Assembly (NCBI GenBank): GCA_030612905.1
Contig: JAUWNA010000065.1
Location: 1-8,838 of the forward strand
Length of the DNA: 8,838 bases
Direction of reading: 5' to 3'
Source of the DNA: Promethearchaeota archaeon
Lineage (GTDB): Archaea > Asgardarchaeota > Lokiarchaeia > Sigyniarchaeales > SOKP01
Every line of letters begins with the position of its first letter. Position 1 is the first letter of the stretch. The notes beneath the pieces were generated by a model. It was not told the origin of the DNA and did no database searches. It was given only the letters and a program-made list of their open reading frames with translations. Positions 1 through 6,595 of the stretch are shown here, in pieces. The position numbers and the translations under genes are program-made.

Positions 1-650
1 TTACCGTGAAAGGACCCGAAATATTATCAAAATGGGTTGGAGAAAGTCAAAAATCAATCCGCGAAATTTTTCGAAAAGGACGTCAAGCGTCTCCTTCGAT
101 CATTTATTTTGACGAAATTGATGCAATAACCGCAGTTAGAATGTCTTATGAAACAACAGGATCAGGAGTAACCTCTTCAATTGTTAACCAAATCCTTGTA
201 GAAATGGATGGATTAGAAGATAGAAAAGGAGTTATAGTAATTGCTAGCACTAATCGTCCAGATTTAGTAGATTCTGCTCTATTAAGACCGGGTCGCTTTG
301 ATAGATTATTATATGTAATGGCCCCCGATTTAGAATCGCGGATAAAGATATTAGAGGTCCATACACGCAAAATGCCCTTGGCCAAAGACGTTTCATTGAA
401 ACATGTAGCCCAAATTACCGAAGGTTATAGTGGTGCGGACTTAGAAAATGTCTGTAGAGAAGCGGGGATGCAAGCAATTAGAGAAAAAATGGAAGATATA
501 GATAAAATCGAATACAAACATTTTGAATTTGCCCTTTCTAAAATCAATTCTACTTTACCAACTGAGGTTATAGAAAAGTACGAAGATATGGCCAAAGTAA
601 TTACGACTTCAAGAAATATCAAAGACTCTTCCGCAGATTTATACAAGTAA
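1..650 (+). CDS. cdc48: Cdc48/VAT-type AAA+ ATPase, C-terminal part of the D2 domain (5' end cut by window)
   Basis: Hexameric AAA+ unfoldase subunit that pulls proteins apart and, in archaea, can feed them to the 20S proteasome. The frame is open to the window edge, so the GTG at 6 is internal and the N domain, D1 and the D2 Walker A lie upstream. Numbering from that GTG: pore loop KWVGES (9-14), which is D2-like because D1 usually has KYYGES; Walker B with IIYFDEID (32-39, D36 and E37); sensor 1 N83 in ASTNRPD; arginine fingers R94 and R97 in LLRPGRFDR; helical lid with GYSGADLENVCREAG (140-154). The protein ends soon after the lid, as expected for D2. The last three residues, Leu-Tyr-Lys, fit the HbYX proteasome-docking motif. 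The family call is very secure; which of several Cdc48 paralogues this is cannot be told from the fragment. Confidence 0.93.
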   Translation, partial: TVKGPEILSKWVGESQKSIREIFRKGRQASPSIIYFDEIDAITAVRMSYETTGSGVTSSIVNQILVEMDGLEDRKGVIVIASTNRPDLVDSALLRPGRFDRLLYVMAPDLESRIKILEVHTRKMPLAKDVSLKHVAQITEGYSGADLENVCREAGMQAIREKMEDIDKIEYKHFEFALSKINSTLPTEVIEKYEDMAKVITTSRNIKDSSADLYK

Positions 651-658
651 ATATCTAA

Positions 659-681
659 TTTTTATTACATTTTACATTTTT
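659..681 (+). terminator. T-tract terminator after cdc48
   Basis: Three T runs (659-663, 670-673, 677-681) begin nine bases after the cdc48 stop on the coding strand. Closely spaced T-tracts without a strong hairpin are the usual archaeal intrinsic termination signal. Called from composition and position only. Confidence 0.45.
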
Positions 682-682
682 A

Positions 683-703
683 ACTTCAAATTGAATTTGA
701 AGT
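683..703. repeat. Perfect 10-bp inverted repeat with one-base centre
   Basis: The half-sites acttcaaatt (683-692) and aatttgaagt (694-703) are exact reverse complements around a single G at 693. A one-base centre cannot form a good RNA hairpin loop, so a site for a dimeric DNA-binding protein is more natural than a terminator stem. It lies just after the cdc48 T-tracts and about 75 bases before the TATA-like box of the M24 gene. The role is unknown. Confidence 0.5.
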
Positions 704-779
704 ATACGCTAAGATTTAAGCACTTAAGAGAAATATTTTTACGATAACAATAGAAGCTAAATTAGAGCAACATTAAACA

Positions 780-787
780 TTTAAATA
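780..787 (+). promoter_or_regulatory. TATA-like box for the M24 gene
   Basis: TTTAAATA, a good match to archaeal TATA boxes, lies in the 170-nt gap after cdc48. Transcription starting about 26 nt from its centre would begin near 810, giving a leader of about 26 nt to the ATG at 836 or about 10 nt to the upstream TTG at 821. No clear BRE or Shine-Dalgarno element is seen. Confidence 0.4.
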
Positions 788-835
788 AGTCGTAAAATAA
801 ATTAGATTAAAAAACAAATTTTGATGATTTATCAT

Positions 836-2038
836 ATGAGTGAAATTAAAATTAATTGGGAAGGACACATTAAAAAATATCAAACGGCGATGGAAGAACT
901 TAACGTGGATTTTTGCATTCTTACTCGGGTAAAATCAATAACTTATTTAACAGGTTGTTTTGTCCCGTGGAAAAGCGCAATCTTTTTACCGAAAGAAGGT
1001 GAGGGTGAGCCATCTCTATTTACTGTGCTTCTAGATGTCGAGCGGGTAAAAGCCGAAGGGCATTTAAAAAATGTGAGCGGGTGGGGTCCAATGAAAGGGT
1101 TTTTCTGGGAAAAGAAAATTCAGGCCGCAGCAAAAAAAGCAGGAGCATATAAACCAAAAGGGCCTTCCACCAGAATTGGAGTTGAGCTCGGATTAGATAT
1201 ATGTATCACCGGTCAAATGTTATCGTACACAGAAGCAGAATTACTTAAAAAAGTATTTCCGGGTTGTGAATTAGTCGATTTTAATGAAAAAACTGAACGA
1301 ATACAGTTTATAAAAGAACCTGAAGAGATCGCTATGTTGCGTAAAGCAAGCGAAATTACTGATGTTGGTCAGGAAGTAGTTAAAAAAACTTTAAGCGAGC
1401 GACCTAAAGGAAAAGTTTTTACCGAAAATGAAATAGCTGGTATTGGGACGCTTGCAATGAGAAGAGCAGGAAGTAATTACGAATGGACCTTTACTGGAAG
1501 TCAAGAAATAGGTTCTGGTTATCGCGCAAGTTGGACATTTAACGGATGCACGCCTGCTACAAATAAAAAAGTGATGGAAGGAGAATCTTTGCTTGTAGAT
1601 TTACATAGCGAATATGGTTGCTATCTTGGTGATTTAAGCCATAACTATGTCCTTGGAAGTTGTCCACCAGAATTGAAAAAATTTAATGATGTATACGAAC
1701 AGCTATGTTACGCTCTTATTGATAACATGTACCCTGGAAATACATTTGAAGAATGTTATCAAGCGGTTAGAAAGGTAGCTGATAAAGAAGGTTATGCGAA
1801 TGACTTATTTTTCGGACTAGGACACGGAATAGGGCTCATAGGGAATGAATCGTGGCCAGTAGTCGTACCTGGTAAAGAATGGGGTCATATGGTCTTTGAA
1901 GAAAATATGGTCGAAATTGCTGCGGTTGTATTCAATCGTCCTGGACTTGGTGGGTTAAGGTTAGAATCTCCAACTTTAGTTACAAAAAAAGGAGCAGAAG
2001 TACTCCCAAAAACTCCATTTGAAGTGGATTATATTTAA
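836..2038 (+). CDS. M24 family (prolidase/creatinase-fold) hydrolase with altered active site
   Basis: Probably hydrolyses a peptide or amide bond in the cytoplasm; members include Xaa-Pro dipeptidases, creatinase and ectoine hydrolase. No signal peptide is seen. Numbering from ATG 836 (400 aa): a creatinase-type N-terminal domain covers about 5-150 and the pita-bread M24 domain about 160-390. Expected metal ligands present are D255 and D266 (11 apart, as in prolidase), H330 in GLGHGIGL, and E377 in LRLESPTLVT. Two standard residues appear replaced: the catalytic His seven residues after H330 is N337, and the Glu of the usual EPGIY motif aligns with Ala (about 362-363) in EIAAVVF, although E360 lies close by. 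Activity is therefore likely non-standard or metal-independent, and the substrate cannot be predicted. In-frame TTG 821 and ATG 824 are other possible starts; ATG 836 was chosen because the conserved-looking domain begins just after it. The gene stands alone and converges on the hydrolase gene at 2081. Confidence 0.85.
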   Translation: MSEIKINWEGHIKKYQTAMEELNVDFCILTRVKSITYLTGCFVPWKSAIFLPKEGEGEPSLFTVLLDVERVKAEGHLKNVSGWGPMKGFFWEKKIQAAAKKAGAYKPKGPSTRIGVELGLDICITGQMLSYTEAELLKKVFPGCELVDFNEKTERIQFIKEPEEIAMLRKASEITDVGQEVVKKTLSERPKGKVFTENEIAGIGTLAMRRAGSNYEWTFTGSQEIGSGYRASWTFNGCTPATNKKVMEGESLLVDLHSEYGCYLGDLSHNYVLGSCPPELKKFNDVYEQLCYALIDNMYPGNTFEECYQAVRKVADKEGYANDLFFGLGHGIGLIGNESWPVVVPGKEWGHMVFEENMVEIAAVVFNRPGLGGLRLESPTLVTKKGAEVLPKTPFEVDYI

Positions 2039-2046
2039 TTTAAATC

Positions 2047-2065
2047 TTTTTTTATTAATTAATAA
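2047..2065. terminator. Terminator between convergent genes: T7 tract plus 14-bp palindrome
   Basis: A run of seven T (2047-2053) starts eight bases after the M24 stop. It overlaps a perfect 14-base palindrome at 2052-2065 (TTATTAATTAATAA). The 42-nt gap lies between two convergent stop codons, so it must end transcription in at least one direction. The T-tract suits the plus strand. Signals for the minus strand are weaker. Confidence 0.45.
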
Positions 2066-2080
2066 TAAGAAAATAGAAAC

Positions 2081-2917
2081 TTAGAGGTGTTCCTCTAACC
2101 ACATGCTAAGATCTGCTAAAACTTCTTTTCGATATATTTCGCTTTCATTATAAACCTCATGATATAACCCATCGTATATTTTAATTATTTTATCATCCAT
2201 TTTAAACATGTCTTTTATCTCTTCAGCACCGTATATTAATTGATCTTCAGAACCACATTGCATTAACATCGGAAGTTTCAGTTCATTAATAAATGAACAA
2301 ACTTCTCTAAAACTATTTATCATTATATAACCAAGTCGAGCAGTAATTTTTTTATAGTTTACGAGAGGATCGTTTTTATAGTCTTCTATTACGTCAAGAT
2401 CGTGGCTTAACAATTCAGGTTTTAGGCCAGGATTCACACTAATTCGAGGGGCGAGTTTTGAAAAAATTTTAGCAATAACTCTCATAAAGCTATTTGATTT
2501 CCCCCCCGTTCTCGTACCCATTGCAGCAAGAATTATACCGTTTAAAAGATTTGCATATTTCTTTGCAAAATAAACAATAATTAATGAACCAAATGAATGA
2601 CCTAACATGAATATTGGTAATTTGGGGCTTTTTTCTTTTATTATATCATAGAAATTCTTTAGATCCTCTATAAATTGATCCATTGAATCAACATAATTTT
2701 TTAAGCCTTCAGATTTTCCATGACCTCGAAGATCATGAGAATAAATCGCATAATTTAATGGGATTAACTTATTTACAATATTTTTATATCTACCAGAATG
2801 CTCTGCAAATGCATGAACGATAAGAATAATACCTTTGGGTTTATTTTCTGGTAACCATCCTTGAAAATAAATTATTACATCATTAACTCCTTTAAATTCT
2901 CCTTCTATGTGCTTCAT
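2081..2917 (-). CDS. Alpha/beta hydrolase, monoacylglycerol-lipase-like (serine aminopeptidase S33/Hydrolase_4 type)
   Basis: Predicted cytoplasmic serine esterase of 278 aa, about the usual length for the family. The catalytic triad is visible: S108 in the nucleophile elbow GHSFGS, D225 in CGSEDQL and H253 in DGLYHEVYNE. The oxyanion-hole strand reads VHAFAEHSGRY (34-44), matching the HGxGEHSGRY signature of monoacylglycerol lipases and lysophospholipases except that both Gly positions are Ala. The family's DLRGHGKSEG motif is present at 62-71. No signal peptide or membrane segment is seen. It follows the PatB/MalY-like gene by 10 nt, with AAGGT about nine bases before the ATG acting as a weak ribosome binding site, so the two are probably co-transcribed. 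The substrate may be a monoacylglycerol, lysophospholipid or other ester; the pairing with a PLP enzyme does not settle it. Confidence 0.87.
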   Translation of the reverse strand: MKHIEGEFKGVNDVIIYFQGWLPENKPKGIILIVHAFAEHSGRYKNIVNKLIPLNYAIYSHDLRGHGKSEGLKNYVDSMDQFIEDLKNFYDIIKEKSPKLPIFMLGHSFGSLIIVYFAKKYANLLNGIILAAMGTRTGGKSNSFMRVIAKIFSKLAPRISVNPGLKPELLSHDLDVIEDYKNDPLVNYKKITARLGYIMINSFREVCSFINELKLPMLMQCGSEDQLIYGAEEIKDMFKMDDKIIKIYDGLYHEVYNESEIYRKEVLADLSMWLEEHL

Positions 2918-2927
2918 TTTTCAAACC

Positions 2928-4115
2928 TTATAAACTATCATTTATGGCCTTTGTGATTTGATTTAAAGCCCTTTCCAAAATAGAGCGAGGGCAAGCAAGA
3001 TTTATCCTATTAAAACCCTTACCACCTTTTCCAAATAGATAACCTTCAAATAATGCTACTTTTGCTTTTTCAAGCATGATTGTACTTAATTGATTAGCAT
3101 CGAATCCCAATTTTCTAAAATCAATCCAAGCGAAATAGGTCCCTTCAGGTTCAATTATCTCGAGCTCCGGTAGATTTTCTTCGAGATAGGCTTTTAAAAA
3201 CTCTAGATTCTTCTGTATGTATAAAATCGCCTCAGTTAACCAATTCTCACAGTTATTATATGCTACTTCAAGAGCAATTGATCCAAAACAACTAGCTTGT
3301 GTGATTCCAATACTTCGACAAGATTTCCTAAATATATTCCGGAGCTTTTGGTTAGGTATTATAATGTTGGATACTTTTAAACCAGGTAAATTAAATGTTT
3401 TACTTGGAGAGGTACATGTTATTGAATTTTGAGCAAATTCATCTGATATCGATGCAAACGGTATGTGCTTATATTTGGGATAGATTAAATCGCAATGAAT
3501 TTCATCTGAAAGCACTAGAATATTATTTTGTAAACAGATTTCTCCAAGATGAATCAATTCTTTTTTTGTCCAAACACGTCCAGTAGGATTATGTGGATTA
3601 CACAAAATTAAAATTCTCGTGGACGGAATTTTAGTTTTAACGTCTAAATCTTCAAAATCAATCTCATAATATTTATTAGAAAACTTTAATGGGTTTAATA
3701 ATCGTCTTCTATCATTATTTCTCACTACGCTAAAAAATGGAGGATAGGCTGGATTCTGAATAATAATTTTTTCACGAGATTTACTGAATGACTGAATTGT
3801 TAGATTGATTCCAGGAATAACTCCTGGTGTATAAGTAATCCAATTTTTCTTTATATCCCAATTATGGCGCCGTTTGAACCAGTTAATTACAGCAGTATAA
3901 TACTCAGTTGGAAAAAATGTGTACCCATATATTCCATGTTTTGCCCTCTTGATAAGTGCCTTTCTAATAGGAAGGGGCGCAAGAAAGTCCATATCGGCTA
4001 CCCATAATGGTAAAAGATTAGGTTTTTGGAAGATATGACTAACACCATCCCATTTCTCTGAATGAGTATTTGACCGATCGATATATTCATCAAAATTAAA
4101 ATGATTATCTTGCAT
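2928..4115 (-). CDS. PatB/MalY-type PLP-dependent C-S beta-lyase / aminotransferase
   Basis: Fold-type I PLP enzyme of 395 aa, normal length. The N-terminal FDEYIDRSNTHSEKWD (8-23), PLWVADMDF (36-44) and HGIYGYT (60-66) are hallmarks of the PatB/MalY cystathionine beta-lyase subgroup rather than ordinary aspartate aminotransferases. PLP contacts: Y124, N176 in NPHNPTGR, D204 in LSDEIHCDL, and the Schiff-base lysine K239 in SPSKTFNLPGLK; R370 is placed to bind the substrate carboxylate. Family members cleave cystathionine, cysteine or other C-S beta-bonds to give a thiol, pyruvate and ammonia, so a role in sulfur amino-acid breakdown or methionine synthesis is likely; transamination is possible. 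It is the first gene of a probable two-gene unit with the downstream hydrolase. Its start faces the M20 gene across a 76-nt divergent region. The subgroup is secure, the exact substrate is not. Confidence 0.88.
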   Translation of the reverse strand: MQDNHFNFDEYIDRSNTHSEKWDGVSHIFQKPNLLPLWVADMDFLAPLPIRKALIKRAKHGIYGYTFFPTEYYTAVINWFKRRHNWDIKKNWITYTPGVIPGINLTIQSFSKSREKIIIQNPAYPPFFSVVRNNDRRRLLNPLKFSNKYYEIDFEDLDVKTKIPSTRILILCNPHNPTGRVWTKKELIHLGEICLQNNILVLSDEIHCDLIYPKYKHIPFASISDEFAQNSITCTSPSKTFNLPGLKVSNIIIPNQKLRNIFRKSCRSIGITQASCFGSIALEVAYNNCENWLTEAILYIQKNLEFLKAYLEENLPELEIIEPEGTYFAWIDFRKLGFDANQLSTIMLEKAKVALFEGYLFGKGGKGFNRINLACPRSILERALNQITKAINDSL

Positions 4116-4191
4116 TATGTTTAATATTTTTTACAAAAAATATAACTTTTTATTAAATTAAAATAAGAACAAAAATCATACTAATTAGAAA
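4116..4191. promoter_or_regulatory. Divergent promoter region between the PatB/MalY-like and M20 genes
   Basis: These 76 bases are almost entirely A and T and must hold both promoters. On the minus strand TTATATTTT (4145-4137) is centred about 26 nt before the ATG at 4115, which predicts an almost leaderless mRNA. On the plus strand TTTATTAAA (4149-4157) is centred about 39 nt before the ATG at 4192, predicting a leader of about 10-14 nt. The two boxes lie within about 20 bp of each other, so the genes may compete or be co-regulated. Confidence 0.4.
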
Positions 4192-5346
4192 ATGAAGATT
4201 TCAAAACCCCTAAGAGATGAAATTATTTTAATTTTAAAAAACTTAGTTCAACTACCTACAGAAAATCCTCCGGGTATAACTGAAAGTGTAGTAAAATATC
4301 TCATCTTAAATGTCTTTAAAGAAGAACACGGTTTTCAAAACCAGATAGTTATTAACAAAAAGGATGGTGTAGAACTTCATAATCTTATATCTACTATTGG
4401 AAATGGAAAAGAAAAAATTGTCTTATCTGGACATTTTGATGTAGTACCTACAGGGGATCCCGCTCAATGGAAATACCCTCCTTTTTCCGCTGATATTGAA
4501 AATGGTAGATTATATGGTCGTGGTTCAGCTGATATGAAAGGTGGTATAGCGTCTTTAATTGGCGTGATAAAAATCTTAAGTAAAATTCCCCGTTTTTTAG
4601 AGAAATATAAGTTAGTGTTTGTAGGAACCGCTGATGAAGAAGCAGGAATGGCGGGTTCTTTTACTCTTTCAAAGCAAGGGGTTATGAATGACTCAATCCT
4701 TCTAATAATAGCAGAACCTACAGACTTAAAAATAGGGATCGGCGAAAAAGGTTTGTTGTGGGTCAAATTGAAAATAATAGGGAAATCTGCGCACGGGTCA
4801 ACGCCCCATGAAGGAATTAATGCAATTGAAGGAGCACTAAAAATTATTCCTCAATTATACGATTGTTTAGAAGAAAAATCAAATGTTATTTTAGGAAAAT
4901 CAACTTTGAATATTGGAAAAATTAGTGGAGGTACCGCAATTAACATAGTTCCAGATCAAGCTATCTTAGATCTTGACTATAGGTTAATCCCCGAACAAGA
5001 TCACAACTCTTTAATTGATAATTTGAAAAATCTACAAAAACACAAATTCTCTATCGATATAGAGATTATAAATGAGCTATCTGCGCTTCAAACAGACTCA
5101 AATCATCCATTCATTCAAAATCTAAAAGAAATTTCTAAAAGCGAGGTTTTAGGTTTATCCTATGCAACTGATGCCGCTCATCTCATTAGTGTTAAGAATC
5201 CAATCCCTTTTATAATATTTGGTCCAGGAGATCCAAACAATATTCACAAAGTAGACGAATTTATTGAATTAGAACAAGTATTTCAAGCAACGGAGTATTT
5301 AACAAACGCTCTCCTACAAACTTACAGCAAAGAAAAAGATTTATAA
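4192..5346 (+). CDS. M20 family metallopeptidase / deacylase (ArgE/DapE/CPG2 type)
   Basis: Di-zinc amidohydrolase of 384 aa, typical length, predicted cytoplasmic. Metal and catalytic residues are all visible: H81 and D83 in LSGHFDVVP, bridging D114 in GRGSADMKGG, general base E149 and metal ligand E150 in GTADEEAG, E175 in AEPTD, and H352 in NNIHKVDEF. H201 in SAHGSTPHEG opens the small lid/dimerisation domain (about 183-295), which also carries ISGGTAINIVPD (244-255). The family includes acetylornithine deacetylase, succinyl-diaminopimelate desuccinylase, carboxypeptidase G2 and dipeptidases, and these cannot be told apart by eye. No arginine or lysine biosynthesis genes are adjacent, so general peptide or N-acyl amino-acid hydrolysis is at least as likely. 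It is probably transcribed alone, since both neighbours lie on the other strand. Confidence 0.9.
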   Translation: MKISKPLRDEIILILKNLVQLPTENPPGITESVVKYLILNVFKEEHGFQNQIVINKKDGVELHNLISTIGNGKEKIVLSGHFDVVPTGDPAQWKYPPFSADIENGRLYGRGSADMKGGIASLIGVIKILSKIPRFLEKYKLVFVGTADEEAGMAGSFTLSKQGVMNDSILLIIAEPTDLKIGIGEKGLLWVKLKIIGKSAHGSTPHEGINAIEGALKIIPQLYDCLEEKSNVILGKSTLNIGKISGGTAINIVPDQAILDLDYRLIPEQDHNSLIDNLKNLQKHKFSIDIEIINELSALQTDSNHPFIQNLKEISKSEVLGLSYATDAAHLISVKNPIPFIIFGPGDPNNIHKVDEFIELEQVFQATEYLTNALLQTYSKEKDL

Positions 5347-5360
5347 TTTAATAATTATAA
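5341..5360. terminator. AT inverted repeat over both stop codons of convergent genes
   Basis: ttataatt (5341-5348) and aattataa (5353-5360) are exact reverse complements around a four-base loop. The repeat contains the M20 stop (5344-5346) and the aminotransferase stop (5355-5357), which are only eight bases apart. It may serve as a shared bidirectional terminator or mRNA 3'-end stem, although an all-AT stem is weak and the match may partly reflect composition. Confidence 0.35.
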
Positions 5361-6515
5361 AGTTTTAACAAATTTTTCGATCCTATCCATAGCTTCTTCA
5401 AGTTTTTCTAATTTTGTAGCATACGACATTCTTAACATGTATTCTGAGTAGGATCCAAATATATTACCCGGTACTACTGCAACTGCTTGATCTTCCATTA
5501 TTTTTTTCGAAAATTCTGCTCCTGTAAGACCGAATTGGTTAATTTTTGGCATAACATAAAACGCCCCTTTCGGTTTAACAACTTCAAAACCCATTTCCTT
5601 TAGTCGGTTATAAGCTAGTAAACGTCTTATATTAAAACTCTCCAAAATCTCGTCGAAAAAGCCGCTTCCCATTTTCAAAGCCTCTAAGAAACCATATTGA
5701 GCCGCGTGATTTGTGCCTGCTGCTGTGTACTGATGATATTTTTCCATTAAATCAATTATATCTTTATTAGCAGCTACATATCCCATTCTAAATCCTGTGG
5801 CGGAATACAATTTAGACATCGCATTTAAGGTAATAGTCCGTTCAAACATACCCTTTAAGGAAGCTGGACTCGTATGTTCCGTCCCATCGTAAAGATAATT
5901 CTCGTAAACTTCGTCGGAGATTAAAAACAAATCGTTGTTCTTAACTATTTCAACTATTCCTTGCAATTCATTTCTGTTAAAAGAATGTCCTGTAGGGTTG
6001 TTAGGTGAATTTATCAAAATCGCTTTAGTTTTATCTGAGATTAATTTATTTATTTTCTCGATATCTGGACTAAAATCTTTTTTCCTCTCAACTTCAATTA
6101 CTTTTACGCCAAAAAAAAGACTTAAATAGAAATATGAAATAAAATTTGGAGAGGATATAATAAGCTCATCACCAGGATTAAACAACGAGGCAAACGTGAG
6201 ATTAAGCGCTTGTGAGCCACCATTAGTAACAATAATGTTTTCTTTCCAATTTGCTTCAATGTTATTCGCTGATTTCAATTTGTGTTCAAGTTGCTGTAAT
6301 AATTCTGGAACGCCTTTAGTCGGAGCATAATACGTAATTTTCTCATTTAACGCCCACACATTTCCTTTTATTGCAGGTTCAGGAGTTGAGAAATCGGGTT
6401 GTCCAATTCCCAAGCTTATCACATCGGAACGCCCTGCAGCAAGATTGAAAAGTTCTCTAATTTTCGATTTTGGCGCTAAATTAACCTTTCTTGATAATTC
6501 CTTCATCTTTATCAT
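5355..6515 (-). CDS. Class I PLP aminotransferase, aspartate/aromatic type (archaeal I-gamma-like)
   Basis: Transfers amino groups between an amino acid (aspartate, aromatic or alanine are candidates) and 2-oxoglutarate; 386 aa, normal length. Features: ISLGIGQPDFSTP (33-45) near the N-terminus, NSPNNPTG (169-176) with N173 for PLP, ISDEVYENYLYD (199-210) with D201 and Y204, Schiff-base lysine K235 in NAMSKLYSATGFRMGY with phosphate-binding R243, and R362 in LRMSYAT for the substrate carboxylate. The overall pattern, including IRELFNLAAGRSDVISLG and the KLEEAMDRIEKF ending, closely resembles the Pyrococcus aromatic aminotransferase group (recalled, not aligned). ATG 6515 is used; ATG 6506, three codons in, is an equally good start and sits about 30 nt from the TATA-like box. 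It converges on the M20 gene and lies 80 nt downstream of the GTPase gene on the same strand, with a likely promoter of its own. Confidence 0.9.
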   Translation of the reverse strand: MIKMKELSRKVNLAPKSKIRELFNLAAGRSDVISLGIGQPDFSTPEPAIKGNVWALNEKITYYAPTKGVPELLQQLEHKLKSANNIEANWKENIIVTNGGSQALNLTFASLFNPGDELIISSPNFISYFYLSLFFGVKVIEVERKKDFSPDIEKINKLISDKTKAILINSPNNPTGHSFNRNELQGIVEIVKNNDLFLISDEVYENYLYDGTEHTSPASLKGMFERTITLNAMSKLYSATGFRMGYVAANKDIIDLMEKYHQYTAAGTNHAAQYGFLEALKMGSGFFDEILESFNIRRLLAYNRLKEMGFEVVKPKGAFYVMPKINQFGLTGAEFSKKIMEDQAVAVVPGNIFGSYSEYMLRMSYATKLEKLEEAMDRIEKFVKTL

Positions 6516-6527
6516 TTATCGAATTGT

Positions 6528-6540
6528 AATTAAATAAAAT
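6528..6540 (-). promoter_or_regulatory. TATA-like box for the aminotransferase
   Basis: On the minus strand this reads TTTTATTTAATTA style sequence (6540-6528). Its centre is about 21 nt before ATG 6515 and about 30 nt before ATG 6506. The second spacing is the usual leaderless distance, which slightly favours ATG 6506 as the true start. Confidence 0.3.
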
Positions 6541-6550
6541 GATTACTAGC

Positions 6551-6579
6551 TTAAAAGAAGAATAATAGGAGATTTCCTA
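6551..6579 (-). terminator. Possible hairpin terminator after the GTPase gene
   Basis: On the minus strand a five-base stem (TAGGA 6566-6570 paired with TCCTA 6575-6579, four-base loop) lies 16 bases after the GTPase stop and is followed by the T-rich stretch TTATTCTTCTTTTAA (6565-6551). The arrangement resembles an intrinsic terminator, but the stem is short. Confidence 0.3.
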
Positions 6580-6595
6580 ATCAATAAAATTATTC

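Noticed and set aside
425..646. Minus-strand open frame of 73 codons opposite the end of cdc48
   Set aside because: It is antisense to the conserved lid region of the ATPase, with no promoter or family features.
3217..3586. Two short open frames on the plus strand within the PatB/MalY-like gene
   Set aside because: They lie antisense to a gene with clear catalytic motifs, have no family resemblance and no promoter, and follow from the codon composition of the real gene.
4464..4766. A 100-codon minus-strand open frame within the M20 gene
   Set aside because: It is antisense to the conserved metal-binding region of M20 and its translation resembles no known protein.
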